This document shows, piece after piece, positions 7,800 to 16,222 of a stretch of DNA of 35,360 nt. The stretch is from NCBI RefSeq assembly GCF_001613365.1, contig NZ_BDCF01000068.1, positions 1 to 35,360 on the forward strand, read 5' to 3'. Origin of the DNA: Nocardia xishanensis NBRC 101358. GTDB lineage: Bacteria > Actinomycetota > Actinomycetes > Mycobacteriales > Mycobacteriaceae. Numbering within the stretch: position 1 is the stretch's first letter; each line of letters begins with the position of its first letter. Under the pieces are notes generated by a model, which saw only the letters and a program-made list of their open reading frames with translations, was not told the origin of the DNA and searched no databases. The position numbers were made by a program, and so were the translations under genes.

Positions 7800-8426
7800 T
7801 CACATCCAGGTCAACGTGATGTCGTGCGCGGTGAGCCAGCGTTCGACGTCGTGGTCGTGCGCCGCGAGCCCGTCCAGTGCGGCGGTGGCCCGTTCGACGG
7901 CGCGGTGCGCCTGGGCGGTGTCCACCAGGCCCGCCGCGTGCGCGGCGAGCAGGTCGCCGACGCCGTGCAAATGGGTCGAACGACGATGGCGCACAACGAC
8001 GTCCAGATATTGATCGACGGCTTTCCAGCGCCGCGGCGCGATCTTGCCGAACTCACCGACGTCGAGCACGTAGTCGCGGCTGCGGTGCTGCCCGGCCCGC
8101 GTGTGGACCACGGTCGCACGGACCGAAAGGCCGGGCAGCAGCCAGGACTGCAGATAACGGGATCCGTCGACCATGCGTGCCATGTACAGCCCCCACGGCT
8201 CGACCTGGAAGCGCTCGACCTGCCGGACGAAGCCTTTCGCGTCGGTCACGGTGAGCTCCGCCAGGTTGAAGTACTCCACCAGAGGCCGATGCGGCGGCGT
8301 CGCGGGCGGCGGCGCGGCGGTTCCTGCGGACGTCGCGGGTGCGGCGGGGCGCAGATCGCGAGCGAGGTATCCGGCGATTCCCGTGACGGCGGGAGCGGCG
8401 ACGAACAGCGGCAGCAGAGTGCTCAT
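7800..8426 (-). CDS. DUF402 domain protein with N-terminal hydrophobic segment
   Basis: A 208-residue paralogue of the neighbouring DUF402 protein, sharing the VEYFNLAEL, VEPWGLYMAR, SWLLPGLSVRATV and DYVLDVGEF segments. It differs by an added N-terminus of about 45 residues: a hydrophobic stretch (STLLPLFVAAPAVTGIAGYL) that may be a membrane anchor, then an Ala/Pro-rich linker. The pair looks like a tandem duplication in which one copy gained a possible membrane anchor. The ATG at 8426 follows an AAGGA ribosome binding site 7 bases upstream. Substrate unknown. Confidence 0.72.
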   Translation of the reverse strand: MSTLLPLFVAAPAVTGIAGYLARDLRPAAPATSAGTAAPPPATPPHRPLVEYFNLAELTVTDAKGFVRQVERFQVEPWGLYMARMVDGSRYLQSWLLPGLSVRATVVHTRAGQHRSRDYVLDVGEFGKIAPRRWKAVDQYLDVVVRHRRSTHLHGVGDLLAAHAAGLVDTAQAHRAVERATAALDGLAAHDHDVERWLTAHDITLTWM

Positions 8427-8834
8427 GGCGACGTCCTTACCTAGTGCAGAACCAGATCAGGGTACACCCGGGTTGCAGGCTCGGCGCGGCACGAAAAGTT
8501 GCGGTTCGATGCCCGATTATCCTGCGGGAATGGGCAATTCGGACATTACCGCGCGGTGCGTCCGCCGCGCCCGTGAGCTTCCGCGGAGCCGGGCACGCCA
8601 GTGGACGCGGCGCCCGCGGGCGGATAATTGAAAATTCAAATTACATCATTTGCCATGCGATAGCTGCTGTCGATATTCTGGACCGCGGCCCAGGCACGAG
8701 TGTTCCGTTCGGTTTCCGCTCCGCCGGGAGTGGGGCCGAGCAGGAGGGGAGTTCGGCCCCACTGACAGGGCAGGGCCGCCTGCCGCGTCACCGGGCCGCG
8801 AAATCTGTCGGTGCCTGCGCCTACGCTGATTGTC
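8427..8834. other. Divergent intergenic region between the DUF402 pair and uvrB
   Basis: No gene was seen. The region holds an AT-rich patch at about 8624-8690 (starting ATAATTGAAAATTCAAATTA) that stands out in a 70% GC window, an 11-base-pair perfect inverted repeat (AGTGGGGCCGA at 8729-8739 with its complement at 8753-8763), and the uvrB damage promoter at its right end. Confidence 0.5.
8806..8827 (+). promoter_or_regulatory. RecA-independent DNA-damage promoter (RecA-NDp) of uvrB
   Basis: TGTCGGTG (8806-8813), an 8-base spacer and TACGCT (8822-8827) match the mycobacterial RecA-NDp consensus tTGTCRGTG-N8-TAnnnT in every core position. In mycobacteria this promoter class is activated by PafBC. 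The -10 ends 7 bases before the uvrB ATG at 8835, so transcription should begin at or next to the start codon and give a leaderless mRNA, in keeping with the lack of a ribosome binding site. Confidence 0.85.
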
Positions 8835-11000
8835 ATGGCTTTCGCTACCGAGATTCCCGCCGAGGGCGAGACGCCCCTCGCGCATTCGGAGTTCCGTCCC
8901 GTCGGCGCCATCGAGCGCGCCGACGGGCAGTTCCAGGTGGTCAGCGAGCATCGCCCCGCCGGCGACCAGCCCGCGGCCATCGCGGAACTGGAGCGCCGGA
9001 TCAAGGCGGGGGAGCGCGACGTCGTACTGCTCGGCGCCACCGGCACCGGCAAGTCGGCCACCACGGCATGGCTCATCGAGAAGTTGCAGCGCCCCACCCT
9101 GGTGATGGCGCCGAACAAGACGCTCGCCGCCCAGCTGGCCAACGAACTGCGCGAGATGTTGCCGCACAACGCGGTCGAGTACTTCGTCTCGTACTACGAC
9201 TACTACCAACCCGAGGCGTACATCGCCCAGACCGACACCTACATCGAGAAGGACAGCTCGATCAACGACGACGTGGAGCGGTTGCGCCACTCGGCGACCT
9301 CGAGCTTGCTCTCCCGGCGCGACGTGGTGGTGGTCGCCTCGGTGTCGTGCATCTACGGCCTCGGCACGCCGCAGTCCTACCTGGACCGCTCGGTGCAGCT
9401 GGAGGTCGGCACCGAGATCGACCGCGACGCGCTGCTGCGGCTGCTGGTCGACGTGCAGTACACCCGCAACGACATGGCCTTCACTCGCGGCTCTTTCCGG
9501 GTACGCGGTGACACCGTCGAGATCATTCCCTCCTACGAGGAGCTCGCGGTGCGCATCGAGTTCTTCGGCGACGAGATCGAGGCGCTCTACTACCTGCACC
9601 CGCTGACCGGTGACGTGGTGCGCAAGGTGGACACGGTGCGCATCTTCCCGGCGACCCACTACGTGGCGGGTCCGGAACGCATGGAGCGCGCCACCCGCGA
9701 CATCGAGCAGGAGCTCGAGGAGCGCCTCGCCGAGCTCGAGCGGCAGGGCAAGCTGCTGGAGGCGCAGCGCCTGCGCATGCGCACCCAGTACGACCTGGAG
9801 ATGATCCGGCAGGTCGGTTTCTGCTCCGGCATCGAGAACTACTCGCGCCACATCGACGGCCGCCCGGCCGGATCGGCGCCCGCGACGTTGCTCGACTACT
9901 TCCCCGAGGACTTCCTGCTCGTCATCGACGAGTCGCACGTCACCGTGCCGCAGATCGGCGGCATGTACGAGGGCGATATGTCACGCAAGCGGAACCTCGT
10001 CGAGTACGGCTTCCGGCTGCCGTCCGCGGTCGACAACCGTCCGCTCACCTGGGAGGAATTCGCCGACCGCATCGGGCAGACGGTCTACCTGTCCGCGACG
10101 CCGGGCCCGTACGAACTCGGGCAGGCGGGCGGCGAGGTGGTCGAGCAGGTCATCCGCCCGACCGGGCTCGTCGACCCGCAGGTGGTCGTGAAGCCGACCA
10201 AGGGCCAGATCGACGACTTGGTGCACGAGATCAGGCAGCGCACCGACCGCGACGAGCGGGTGCTGGTCACCACGCTCACCAAGAAGATGGCCGAGGACCT
10301 CACCGACTACCTGCTCGGGCTCGGCGTGCGGGTGCGGTACCTGCACTCGGAGATCGACACGCTGCGCCGCGTCGAGCTGCTGCGCCAGCTGCGTCTCGGC
10401 GAGTACGACGTGCTGGTGGGCATCAACCTGCTGCGCGAGGGTCTCGACCTGCCGGAGGTCTCGCTCGTCGCCATCCTGGACGCCGACAAGGAAGGCTTCC
10501 TGCGCAGCAGTACCAGCCTCATCCAGACCATCGGCCGCGCGGCCCGCAACGTCTCCGGTGAGGTGCACATGTACGCCGACACCGTCACCGACTCCATGCG
10601 CCACGCGATCGAGGAGACCGAGCGGCGCCGGGCCAAGCAGGTCGCCTACAACGAGCAGATGGGCATCGACCCGAAGCCGTTGCGCAAGAAGATCGCCGAC
10701 ATCCTCGACCAGGTATACCGCGAGGCCGACGAGGTCGAGGTCGGCGGCTCCGGGCGCAACGTCAGCCGGGGACGCCGCGCCCAGGGCGAGCCGGGCCGAG
10801 CGGTGAGCGCCGGAGTCTACGAGGGCCGCGACATCAAGGCGATGCCGCGCGCCGAACTCGCCGATCTGGTCAAGGAACTCACCGCGCAGATGATGAACGC
10901 GGCCCGCGAACTCCAATTCGAGCTCGCGGGCAGGCTGCGCGACGAGATCGCCGACCTGAAGAAGGAACTGCGCGGCATGGACGCCGCCGGACTGAGCTGA
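8835..11000 (+). CDS. uvrB: Excinuclease ABC subunit B
   Basis: UvrB is the damage-verifying helicase-like subunit of nucleotide excision repair. It is loaded by UvrA and then recruits UvrC for incision. The 721-residue protein carries Walker A GATGTGKS at about 67-74, the beta-hairpin region with YYDYYQPEAY near 118-128, a DESH Walker B motif near 365, helicase motifs V and VI (REGLDLPEV, QTIGRAARN), and the C-terminal UVR coiled coil near 670-705 (ELTAQMMNAARELQFELAGRLRDEI) that binds UvrC. Length is normal for actinobacteria. Its damage-type promoter matches that of uvrA 15 kb downstream. Confidence 0.98.
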   Translation: MAFATEIPAEGETPLAHSEFRPVGAIERADGQFQVVSEHRPAGDQPAAIAELERRIKAGERDVVLLGATGTGKSATTAWLIEKLQRPTLVMAPNKTLAAQLANELREMLPHNAVEYFVSYYDYYQPEAYIAQTDTYIEKDSSINDDVERLRHSATSSLLSRRDVVVVASVSCIYGLGTPQSYLDRSVQLEVGTEIDRDALLRLLVDVQYTRNDMAFTRGSFRVRGDTVEIIPSYEELAVRIEFFGDEIEALYYLHPLTGDVVRKVDTVRIFPATHYVAGPERMERATRDIEQELEERLAELERQGKLLEAQRLRMRTQYDLEMIRQVGFCSGIENYSRHIDGRPAGSAPATLLDYFPEDFLLVIDESHVTVPQIGGMYEGDMSRKRNLVEYGFRLPSAVDNRPLTWEEFADRIGQTVYLSATPGPYELGQAGGEVVEQVIRPTGLVDPQVVVKPTKGQIDDLVHEIRQRTDRDERVLVTTLTKKMAEDLTDYLLGLGVRVRYLHSEIDTLRRVELLRQLRLGEYDVLVGINLLREGLDLPEVSLVAILDADKEGFLRSSTSLIQTIGRAARNVSGEVHMYADTVTDSMRHAIEETERRRAKQVAYNEQMGIDPKPLRKKIADILDQVYREADEVEVGGSGRNVSRGRRAQGEPGRAVSAGVYEGRDIKAMPRAELADLVKELTAQMMNAARELQFELAGRLRDEIADLKKELRGMDAAGLS

Positions 11001-11027
11001 GTCGCGGTGGCGTCCGCCCTCGTGTCC

Positions 11028-11498
11028 TCAGCTCTGCGTCGCCATCCATTCGTCGACCCGGCGCGCGGCCTCCTCGCGCGAGACGTCCTCGACCCGGGTC
11101 ATCACCGCCCAGCGGTGGCCGAACGGGTCGATCACGACGCCGAAGCGGTCGCCGGTGACGAAGGTCTGCGGTTCCTCGACGCTGCGTGCGCCGTGCTCGA
11201 CCGCGCGCTGCACGACGGCGTCGACGTCGGGACAGTAGTGCACGACCGAGGTGTGCACCCACTCGCCGTTCGGTGCCTGAACCCCGTTGGCGGGCATGGG
11301 CATACCGAGTTGCAGCGTCGAATCGCCGATCTCGAGTTCGGCGTGCGCCGGCTGGCCGTCTGGCAGGTCGTTGCGGCTGACCACCTTCGCGCCGAAGACC
11401 GCGGAGTAGAAGTCGATGGCCTTGTTCCCGTCCGCGACCGCGAGGAAACAGGTGATCGAGTGGTAGCCGGAGGGGATGGGATTCACCGATGTCGTCAT
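11028..11498 (-). CDS. VOC (glyoxalase/PhnB-like) family protein
   Basis: A 156-residue single-domain vicinal oxygen chelate protein of the PhnB-like branch: YHSITCFLAVADGNKAIDFY, FGAKVV, LEIGDSTLQLGM and DRFGVVIDPFGHRWAV are typical beta-alpha-beta-beta-beta module signatures. Members bind metals and range from resistance proteins to enzymes of unknown substrate. A C-terminal helix (SREEAARRVDEWMATQ) is often found in this subgroup. It is divergent from the AraC-type regulator next door with 70 bases between starts, which suggests control by that regulator. The ATG at 11498 is chosen because family similarity begins near IPSGYHSI. Confidence 0.8.
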   Translation of the reverse strand: MTTSVNPIPSGYHSITCFLAVADGNKAIDFYSAVFGAKVVSRNDLPDGQPAHAELEIGDSTLQLGMPMPANGVQAPNGEWVHTSVVHYCPDVDAVVQRAVEHGARSVEEPQTFVTGDRFGVVIDPFGHRWAVMTRVEDVSREEAARRVDEWMATQS

Positions 11499-11568
11499 GA
11501 CTTGAATCGTGTCAGGGCGGGCGCGCCCGATCTTGTAAGAAAGCGACACCCGTCGAGGAGAAGGCGTG

Positions 11569-12432
11569 ATGGCCACTGAGGGACGGACACCGCCGGACAG
11601 CGAGAAGGGAATACTGCATCCGAGGGAGCAATCCCGGCATCGGAGCCTGGCCCGGCTCCCGGCGGGGCCGAGGGTCGGCGAATTCGTGGATTGGTACTGG
11701 GCGGTGCGCTGGGATCTGCGCGGCTGTCCTCCGTATGTCGCGGAGGTACTGCCTTTTCCGTGCGTGAACGTCACTTTCGAACGGTCCGAACAGCGCGTCG
11801 GCGGCTTCGTCACCGGCGTGTGCACCACCAAGTTCACCCGCGAGCTGACCGGGCTGGGGATGACCTTCGGCGCCCGATTTCACGCGGGCGGGTTCGGCGC
11901 TTTCACCGGATTGGACGTCGGCTCTTTGCGCGACCGGTCGTTGCCGCTCGCCGAGGTGTTTCCGGACGCCGCCGACCTCGCCGAACGGGTGCTTGCCGCC
12001 GCGTCCGACGAGGACCGCCGCGCGCTGGTCGAGGCGTTCCTCGCGCCGCGCGCGGGCGGTCACGATCCGACGTTCCTGTTGGTGACGCGCATCGTGCACG
12101 ACATGGAGCACGACCGGTCGCTCACCAGGGTGGATCAGGTCACCGAGCGATTCGGCGTGCCTGTCCGCACCCTGCAGCGGATGTTCCGGCGCTATGTCGG
12201 CGCGGGGCCGAAGTGGGTGCTGCGTCGCTATCGGTTGCAGGACGGCGCGGAACTGCTCGCGAACGGGAGGCACGCGGATTTGGCCACGCTGGCCGTCGAA
12301 CTCGGCTATTTCGATCAGGCGCATTTCTCTCGCGAGTTCACCGCGGAGGTCGGAATGGCGCCGCTGGAGTACGCGCGGCATTCCTCGCGTGCGGCGTCCG
12401 ATTTGGTCGCGGCATCCCGGCCGGCCGGCTGA
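11569..12432 (+). CDS. AraC-type helix-turn-helix regulator
   Basis: A 287-residue transcription factor. The N-terminal half resembles the DUF6597-type ligand-sensing domain of many actinobacterial AraC proteins (RLPAGPRVGEFVDWYWAV, VLPFPCVNVTF, FGARFHAGGFGAF). The C-terminal region, about residues 185-275, carries the double helix-turn-helix: VDQVTERFGVPVRTLQRMFR and the signature LAVELGYFDQAHFSREF. The ATG at 11569 follows GGAG with an 8-base spacer; the adjacent GTG at 11566 is less well placed. It lies back-to-back with a VOC gene, a common pairing in which the regulator controls the divergent gene. The inducer is unknown. Confidence 0.85.
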   Translation: MATEGRTPPDSEKGILHPREQSRHRSLARLPAGPRVGEFVDWYWAVRWDLRGCPPYVAEVLPFPCVNVTFERSEQRVGGFVTGVCTTKFTRELTGLGMTFGARFHAGGFGAFTGLDVGSLRDRSLPLAEVFPDAADLAERVLAAASDEDRRALVEAFLAPRAGGHDPTFLLVTRIVHDMEHDRSLTRVDQVTERFGVPVRTLQRMFRRYVGAGPKWVLRRYRLQDGAELLANGRHADLATLAVELGYFDQAHFSREFTAEVGMAPLEYARHSSRAASDLVAASRPAG

Positions 12433-12452
12433 ATCCGGCCGATAAACGGTCG

Positions 12453-12629
12453 CTATTCGGAAGCGGCGGGCCGCGGACGGATATCGGTTCCGTGGCGGAA
12501 GCAAGCGCGGCAGGCCGCAACGCAACTGGTCAAGGGGCTCTCGAGGGCCGTAGCCGCGTTCGTGCGGCGAACCCGTTCCGCCGCGGCGGCGGCACGGGAA
12601 CGGTATCTTGTGATGAATATCCCAGGCAC
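12453..12629 (-). CDS. Possible small Arg/Ala-rich protein, 58 residues (doubtful)
   Basis: A short reading frame with a GTG start and a GAAGG ribosome binding site 7 bases upstream. It converges on the AraC-type gene, with 20 bases between stops. The product is rich in Arg and Ala, with three cysteines clustered in TSCVAACRACFRHG. Third-position GC is only about 69%, no better than background, and no terminator separates it from the convergent gene. It is listed because nothing else explains this stretch; it may well be non-coding. Confidence 0.2.
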   Translation of the reverse strand: MPGIFITRYRSRAAAAAERVRRTNAATALESPLTSCVAACRACFRHGTDIRPRPAASE

Positions 12630-12649
12630 AGAAGAACCTTCACCGCGGT

Positions 12650-12663
12650 TGTGATGTCTCACA
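12650..12663. promoter_or_regulatory. Operator-like palindrome upstream of the universal stress protein gene
   Basis: TGTGATGTCTCACA is a perfect 5-base dyad (TGTGA and TCACA) with a 4-base spacer, 221 bases before the stress-protein ATG. CRP-family sites have the same half-sites but a 6-base spacer, so the regulator is unclear. The rest of the 12433-12883 gap shows only the doubtful small ORF. Confidence 0.3.
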
Positions 12664-12883
12664 GGTTTACCGGTGCGAAATAGAATCCGCGCAGGTCGCT
12701 GAGGCCCTGTGGCATTCGATGTGCGAACGCTGGGCGGAAAGCCCGACATCGGCGAGTGTGATGTGTTGCGATTTCTGCTGTTTCCGCCTGGATTGCGGCT
12801 ATGGTCGAGCGCAGTCGCCGCGCCGGTGCCCGACATGCCGAGACACCGGACGCAGGCACCCGACCCGCATAGTTGGAGGAGAG

Positions 12884-13336
12884 ATGACCGCCTACCGGAC
12901 CATTGTCGTCGGTACCGATGGATCGGAGTCGTCGTACGTAGCCGTCGAGAAGGCCGCCTCGCTGGCCGCCGACGCCGGCGCCACCCTGATCGTGGCCTGC
13001 GCCTACTATCCGACCGACGATCGCGACGTCGCGGCCGCGGCCGACGTCCTCAAGGACGAGGCCTACCAGGTGCGCGGCTCCGCGCCCACCAACGAGATCC
13101 TGCGCACCGCCAGGGACAAGGCGGTCGCCGCGGGCGCCAAGGAGATCGTCGAGCGCGCCATCGTCGGCGAGCCGGTGGATTCGCTGCTCGGCCTGATCAA
13201 GGAGACCCAGGCGGACCTGCTGGTCGTCGGTAACCGCGGCCTGAACACCCTGGCGGGCCGCCTGCTCGGCTCGGTGCCCTCCGATGTGGCGCGCAAGTCC
13301 CGCTCGGACGTGCTGATCGTGCACACCGTCCGATAG
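12884..13336 (+). CDS. Universal stress protein (Rv1636-like)
   Basis: A 150-residue single-domain UspA-family protein. The nucleotide-binding signature G-x2-G-x9-G-S is complete in GNRGLNTLAGRLLGSV near residues 120-135, and the N-terminus YRTIVVGTDGSESS is typical. Sequence and location between uvrB and uvrA match Rv1636 of M. tuberculosis, which binds cAMP and is proposed to buffer free cAMP in the cell. It is cytoplasmic and probably dimeric. The ATG follows an excellent TGGAGGAGAG ribosome binding site. A long hairpin terminator follows. Confidence 0.92.
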   Translation: MTAYRTIVVGTDGSESSYVAVEKAASLAADAGATLIVACAYYPTDDRDVAAAADVLKDEAYQVRGSAPTNEILRTARDKAVAAGAKEIVERAIVGEPVDSLLGLIKETQADLLVVGNRGLNTLAGRLLGSVPSDVARKSRSDVLIVHTVR

Positions 13337-13344
13337 GAAACCCC

Positions 13345-13391
13345 CGCGAAAGCTCCGTATCGCCCGCTCCGTGCGATGCGGAGCTTTCGCG
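13345..13391. terminator. Hairpin terminator after the universal stress protein gene
   Basis: A 13-base-pair perfect stem (CGCGAAAGCTCCG at 13345-13357 with its complement at 13379-13391) encloses a smaller inner ATCGC/GCGAT stem. The helD stop is 90 bases further on the opposite strand, so it may serve both directions. Confidence 0.65.
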
Positions 13392-13480
13392 CATTCGATC
13401 GGTCCACAGTAGGCACTACGGCCGACCCGGTCGCCGCCCGTTCCGATCGGGCGACGACCCGCGAAAGACGTTCGGGCCGA

Positions 13481-15790
13481 TCAGTTCTGGACCGAACGCT
13501 CCAGCGTCGCCAGCACCTCGGGGAGGTCCTCGCTGTGCACCACCGTCAGCCGCTGGGTGGCTCGGGTGAGCGCCACGTACAGGTCGTTCATGCCGCGCGG
13601 TGACTCCGCGAGAATCCGCGCAGGTTCCACCAGGATCACCGCGTCGAACTCCAAACCCTTCACGTCGTGCACCGTCAGCACCCGCACCGATTCCCCGGCC
13701 AGCTCGGCCAGTTCGGCCACCAGCGGGTGCGGCGCGATCACCGCGGTGGTGCCAGGTCCCTGCTCCGCCGCCACGAAACTCTCCACCGCGCCGGGCAACT
13801 CGGCCGCGCCGACTCGCTTGGCCCGCGGCGCGTTCCCGGTCGCGCGCACCGAGCGCGGCGCTTTGGCGTCCGGGTCGATGACGGCGAGCACCTCGGCGGC
13901 GACCGCCATGATCTCGGCGGGGGTGCGGTAGTTCACCGTCAGCTCGGTGCGCTTCCAGCGTTGCGCCACATAGGGTTCCAGCATCCGCTGCCAAGACGAG
14001 GCGCCCGCCGGGTCGCCGGTCTGGGCCACGTCGCCGACAACGGTGATCCACCGGTTCGGGATGCGCCGCATCACCATGCGCCACGCCATCTCGGAAAGCT
14101 CCTGCGCCTCGTCCACGATGACGTGCCCGTAGGTCCAGGTGCGGTCGCCCGCGGCGCGTTCGGCGGTGGTCTGCCTGGCGCGCACGTCCTGGCGCTCGGC
14201 CAGCTGGCTCGCGTCGATCAGGTCGTAGGCCATCAGGATCTCGGGGTCGAGCTCGTCCTCGAGATCCTGCGGCGCCGAGCCGGTGAGGATGTCGAGCGCG
14301 TCCTGCGCCTCGGCCAGCTGCGTGCGCCAGCGGCGGCGGGCGCGCTCGCGCTCCTCGGTGTCATCGACGCCGAGCAGCTCGGCGAGTTCGTCGAGCAGGG
14401 GCGCGTCGGCGGCGCTGAATTCGCCGTCGTCGGCGCGGACCAGCTCCGCGCGGTCCTCGGGAGACAGGCTCGCCGCAACCCGGTCCAGCCGCTGTGGGTC
14501 GGCCAGCAGATCGGTCAGCACCTCCTGTGGGGACAGGATCGGCCAGAGCCGCCCGATGGCCGCCTGCACCTCGGGATCGGACTTCATCTCGTCGCGGATC
14601 TCGGCGAGATCGGTGCGGCTGAGCAGGCTCGGCCCGCCGGAGAGGTCGGCGCCCATGGTCTGGGCCAGCTGGTCGGTGAGCGCGTCGATCACCGAACTGG
14701 CGAAGATCGGCCTGGCCAGGTTGTGCGGGCGACGCGAGGAGCGAGCCCGGCCGCGGGCCTTGGTCGCGATCTTCTTGTCCAGCGTCACCGGATAGCCGTC
14801 GAAACTCAGGCGGACCGGTTCGGCGGGCACCTCCTGCCGGTCGCGCACCGCCTGCTTGAGCACGTCCAGAATGCTCAACGCGCCCTTGATCTCACCCGCG
14901 CGCAGCGAATCCTCGCGGGTCGCCTTCACGCCGGGGTAGAGGTCGCCGATGGTGGACAGCAGCACGCCCGTCTCGCCGAGCGAGGGCAGCACCTGGCCGA
15001 TGTAGTCGAGGAAGGTCGCGTTCGGGCCGATGATCAGTACGCCGCTCTTGGCCAGCTGCTGGCGGTAGGTGTAGAGCAGGTAGGCGGCGCGGTGCAACGC
15101 CACCGCGGTCTTGCCGGTGCCAGGCCCGCCCTGCACCACCAGCACGCTCTTGTGCTCGGAGCGGATGATCGCGTCCTGCTCGCTCTGGATGGTCTCGACG
15201 ATGTCGTTCATGTGGCCGGTGCGGGCCGCGTTGAGCGCCGCGAGCAGCGCGCTCTCGCTGCCGACGCCACCGTCGGACTCGACCGTGCCCGCCCGCTCGG
15301 CGGCCGACAGGTCAAGGTATTCGTCGTTGACCGCGGTGACCCGCCGGTTACGGGTGCGGATGTGGCGGCGCCGGGTCACGCCGTCCGGCGTGGCGGTGGT
15401 GGCCAGGTAGAACGGCCGGGCCAGCGGGGCACGCCAGTCCAGCAGCAGGGTGGCGTAGTCGTCCTTCTCGTCCAGGATGCCGAGGCGGCCGATGTAGCGC
15501 GGTTCGTCGCCGTCGAGATCGATGCGGCCGAAGCACAGGCCGTGTTCGGCCGCGTCGTACTTGGCCAGATCCTCGGAGTACAGCTGGCTGAACGACTCGC
15601 GTTCGCTGCGCGCCTGCGGGGTGCCTCCAGTCTCCAGCAACACGGTGCGCAACCGGTTCTTGGCGTACGCGCGCATTCCGTCGAGCCGCTCGTAGAGCAC
15701 CGACAGGTAGGCCTGTTCCTTCTCGATTTCGCGGGTCCGCGCGACCGCGCCGTCGGTGGCGGCACGGTCATGGGCGAGGCGGTCGGGCAA
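13481..15790 (-). CDS. helD: HelD-like RNA polymerase-associated helicase
   Basis: A 769-residue UvrD/Rep-like superfamily 1 ATPase of the HelD type, which removes or recycles stalled RNA polymerase. The N-terminal region has the long helical arm expected to enter the secondary channel (EKEQAYLSVLYERLDGMRAY). Walker A GGPGTGKTA is near 221-229, motif II DEAQ near 558-561, and GLEFDAVILVEPAR and LYVALTRATQRL are at the C-terminal end. A longer frame runs to 16048 but overlaps another gene. The TTG at 15790 is chosen because AAGGAG lies 6 bases before it and helical-arm similarity begins just after. Some actinobacterial HelD relatives (HelR) give rifampicin tolerance. Confidence 0.88.
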   Translation of the reverse strand: MPDRLAHDRAATDGAVARTREIEKEQAYLSVLYERLDGMRAYAKNRLRTVLLETGGTPQARSERESFSQLYSEDLAKYDAAEHGLCFGRIDLDGDEPRYIGRLGILDEKDDYATLLLDWRAPLARPFYLATTATPDGVTRRRHIRTRNRRVTAVNDEYLDLSAAERAGTVESDGGVGSESALLAALNAARTGHMNDIVETIQSEQDAIIRSEHKSVLVVQGGPGTGKTAVALHRAAYLLYTYRQQLAKSGVLIIGPNATFLDYIGQVLPSLGETGVLLSTIGDLYPGVKATREDSLRAGEIKGALSILDVLKQAVRDRQEVPAEPVRLSFDGYPVTLDKKIATKARGRARSSRRPHNLARPIFASSVIDALTDQLAQTMGADLSGGPSLLSRTDLAEIRDEMKSDPEVQAAIGRLWPILSPQEVLTDLLADPQRLDRVAASLSPEDRAELVRADDGEFSAADAPLLDELAELLGVDDTEERERARRRWRTQLAEAQDALDILTGSAPQDLEDELDPEILMAYDLIDASQLAERQDVRARQTTAERAAGDRTWTYGHVIVDEAQELSEMAWRMVMRRIPNRWITVVGDVAQTGDPAGASSWQRMLEPYVAQRWKRTELTVNYRTPAEIMAVAAEVLAVIDPDAKAPRSVRATGNAPRAKRVGAAELPGAVESFVAAEQGPGTTAVIAPHPLVAELAELAGESVRVLTVHDVKGLEFDAVILVEPARILAESPRGMNDLYVALTRATQRLTVVHSEDLPEVLATLERSVQN

Positions 15791-15864
15791 ACTGGACTCC
15801 TTGTCACCGCGATGGGGCGGACGCGCGCCGATCCCACGCACGTCGGAAAACAGAGTTGTCGAGT

Positions 15865-16212
15865 CTACTGCGAGTTGGGCACGCCCGCCGTAACCGCAGG
15901 TGAGGACAGGGAATCCGGGTCCGTGAGCACCGGTTCGAAGTGCTCGACCACCGGGAACGGTTCGTAGAAGTGATGCAGCAGCGCCTTCCAGCGCTGGTAC
16001 TCCGGTGAGCGCCGGAACCCGTCGACGTGATCGCTCAACTGTTCCCACTCCACCAGCAGCAGATAGACGCCGGGCGACTCGACGCAGCGCGAGAGCGACA
16101 GCGAGCGGAAGCCGGGCATCCCGGCGATGAGCGGCCTCGCCTCGGCGAAGGCGGCCTCGAAGGCGGCGGCGAGTTCGGGGCGGACGGGCAGCAGGGCGTG
16201 TTCGACGATCAT
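15865..16212 (-). CDS. ABM-domain protein (antibiotic biosynthesis monooxygenase-like)
   Basis: A 115-residue protein with one ABM-type dimeric alpha/beta barrel domain. It begins MIVEHALLPVRPELAAAFEAAF and has FRSLSLSRCVESPGVYLLLVEWE and the C-terminal HHFYEPFPVVEHFEPV typical of the family. Members act as small cofactor-free monooxygenases, haem-degrading proteins or have unknown roles; nothing here picks a substrate. Its ATG is 10 bases past the stop of the upstream GGDEF gene, and helD follows 74 bases later, so the three are probably one transcript. The tail after the domain (SLSSPAVTAGVPNSQ) is probably disordered. Confidence 0.78.
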   Translation of the reverse strand: MIVEHALLPVRPELAAAFEAAFAEARPLIAGMPGFRSLSLSRCVESPGVYLLLVEWEQLSDHVDGFRRSPEYQRWKALLHHFYEPFPVVEHFEPVLTDPDSLSSPAVTAGVPNSQ

Positions 16213-16222
16213 GCGGTGACTT

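Noticed and set aside
12650..12663. Reading TGTGATGTCTCACA as a CRP site
   Set aside because: The half-sites fit but the spacer is 4 bases instead of 6. It is kept only as an unassigned operator-like dyad.
15791..15870. Possible rifamycin-associated element upstream of helD, which would mark it as HelR
   Set aside because: I looked for a GC-rich dyad of the kind reported for that element and saw none, so a general HelD label is safer.
13667..15967. A 766-codon plus-strand frame opposite helD
   Set aside because: Antisense shadow of a well-supported helicase gene, with low-complexity Gly/Arg/His/Val-rich sequence and no family motifs.
15788..16048. Extension of HelD upstream to an ATG at 16048
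   Set aside because: It would overlap most of the ABM gene in another frame. The extra 86 residues have no family similarity, while the TTG at 15790 has AAGGAG at the right distance.
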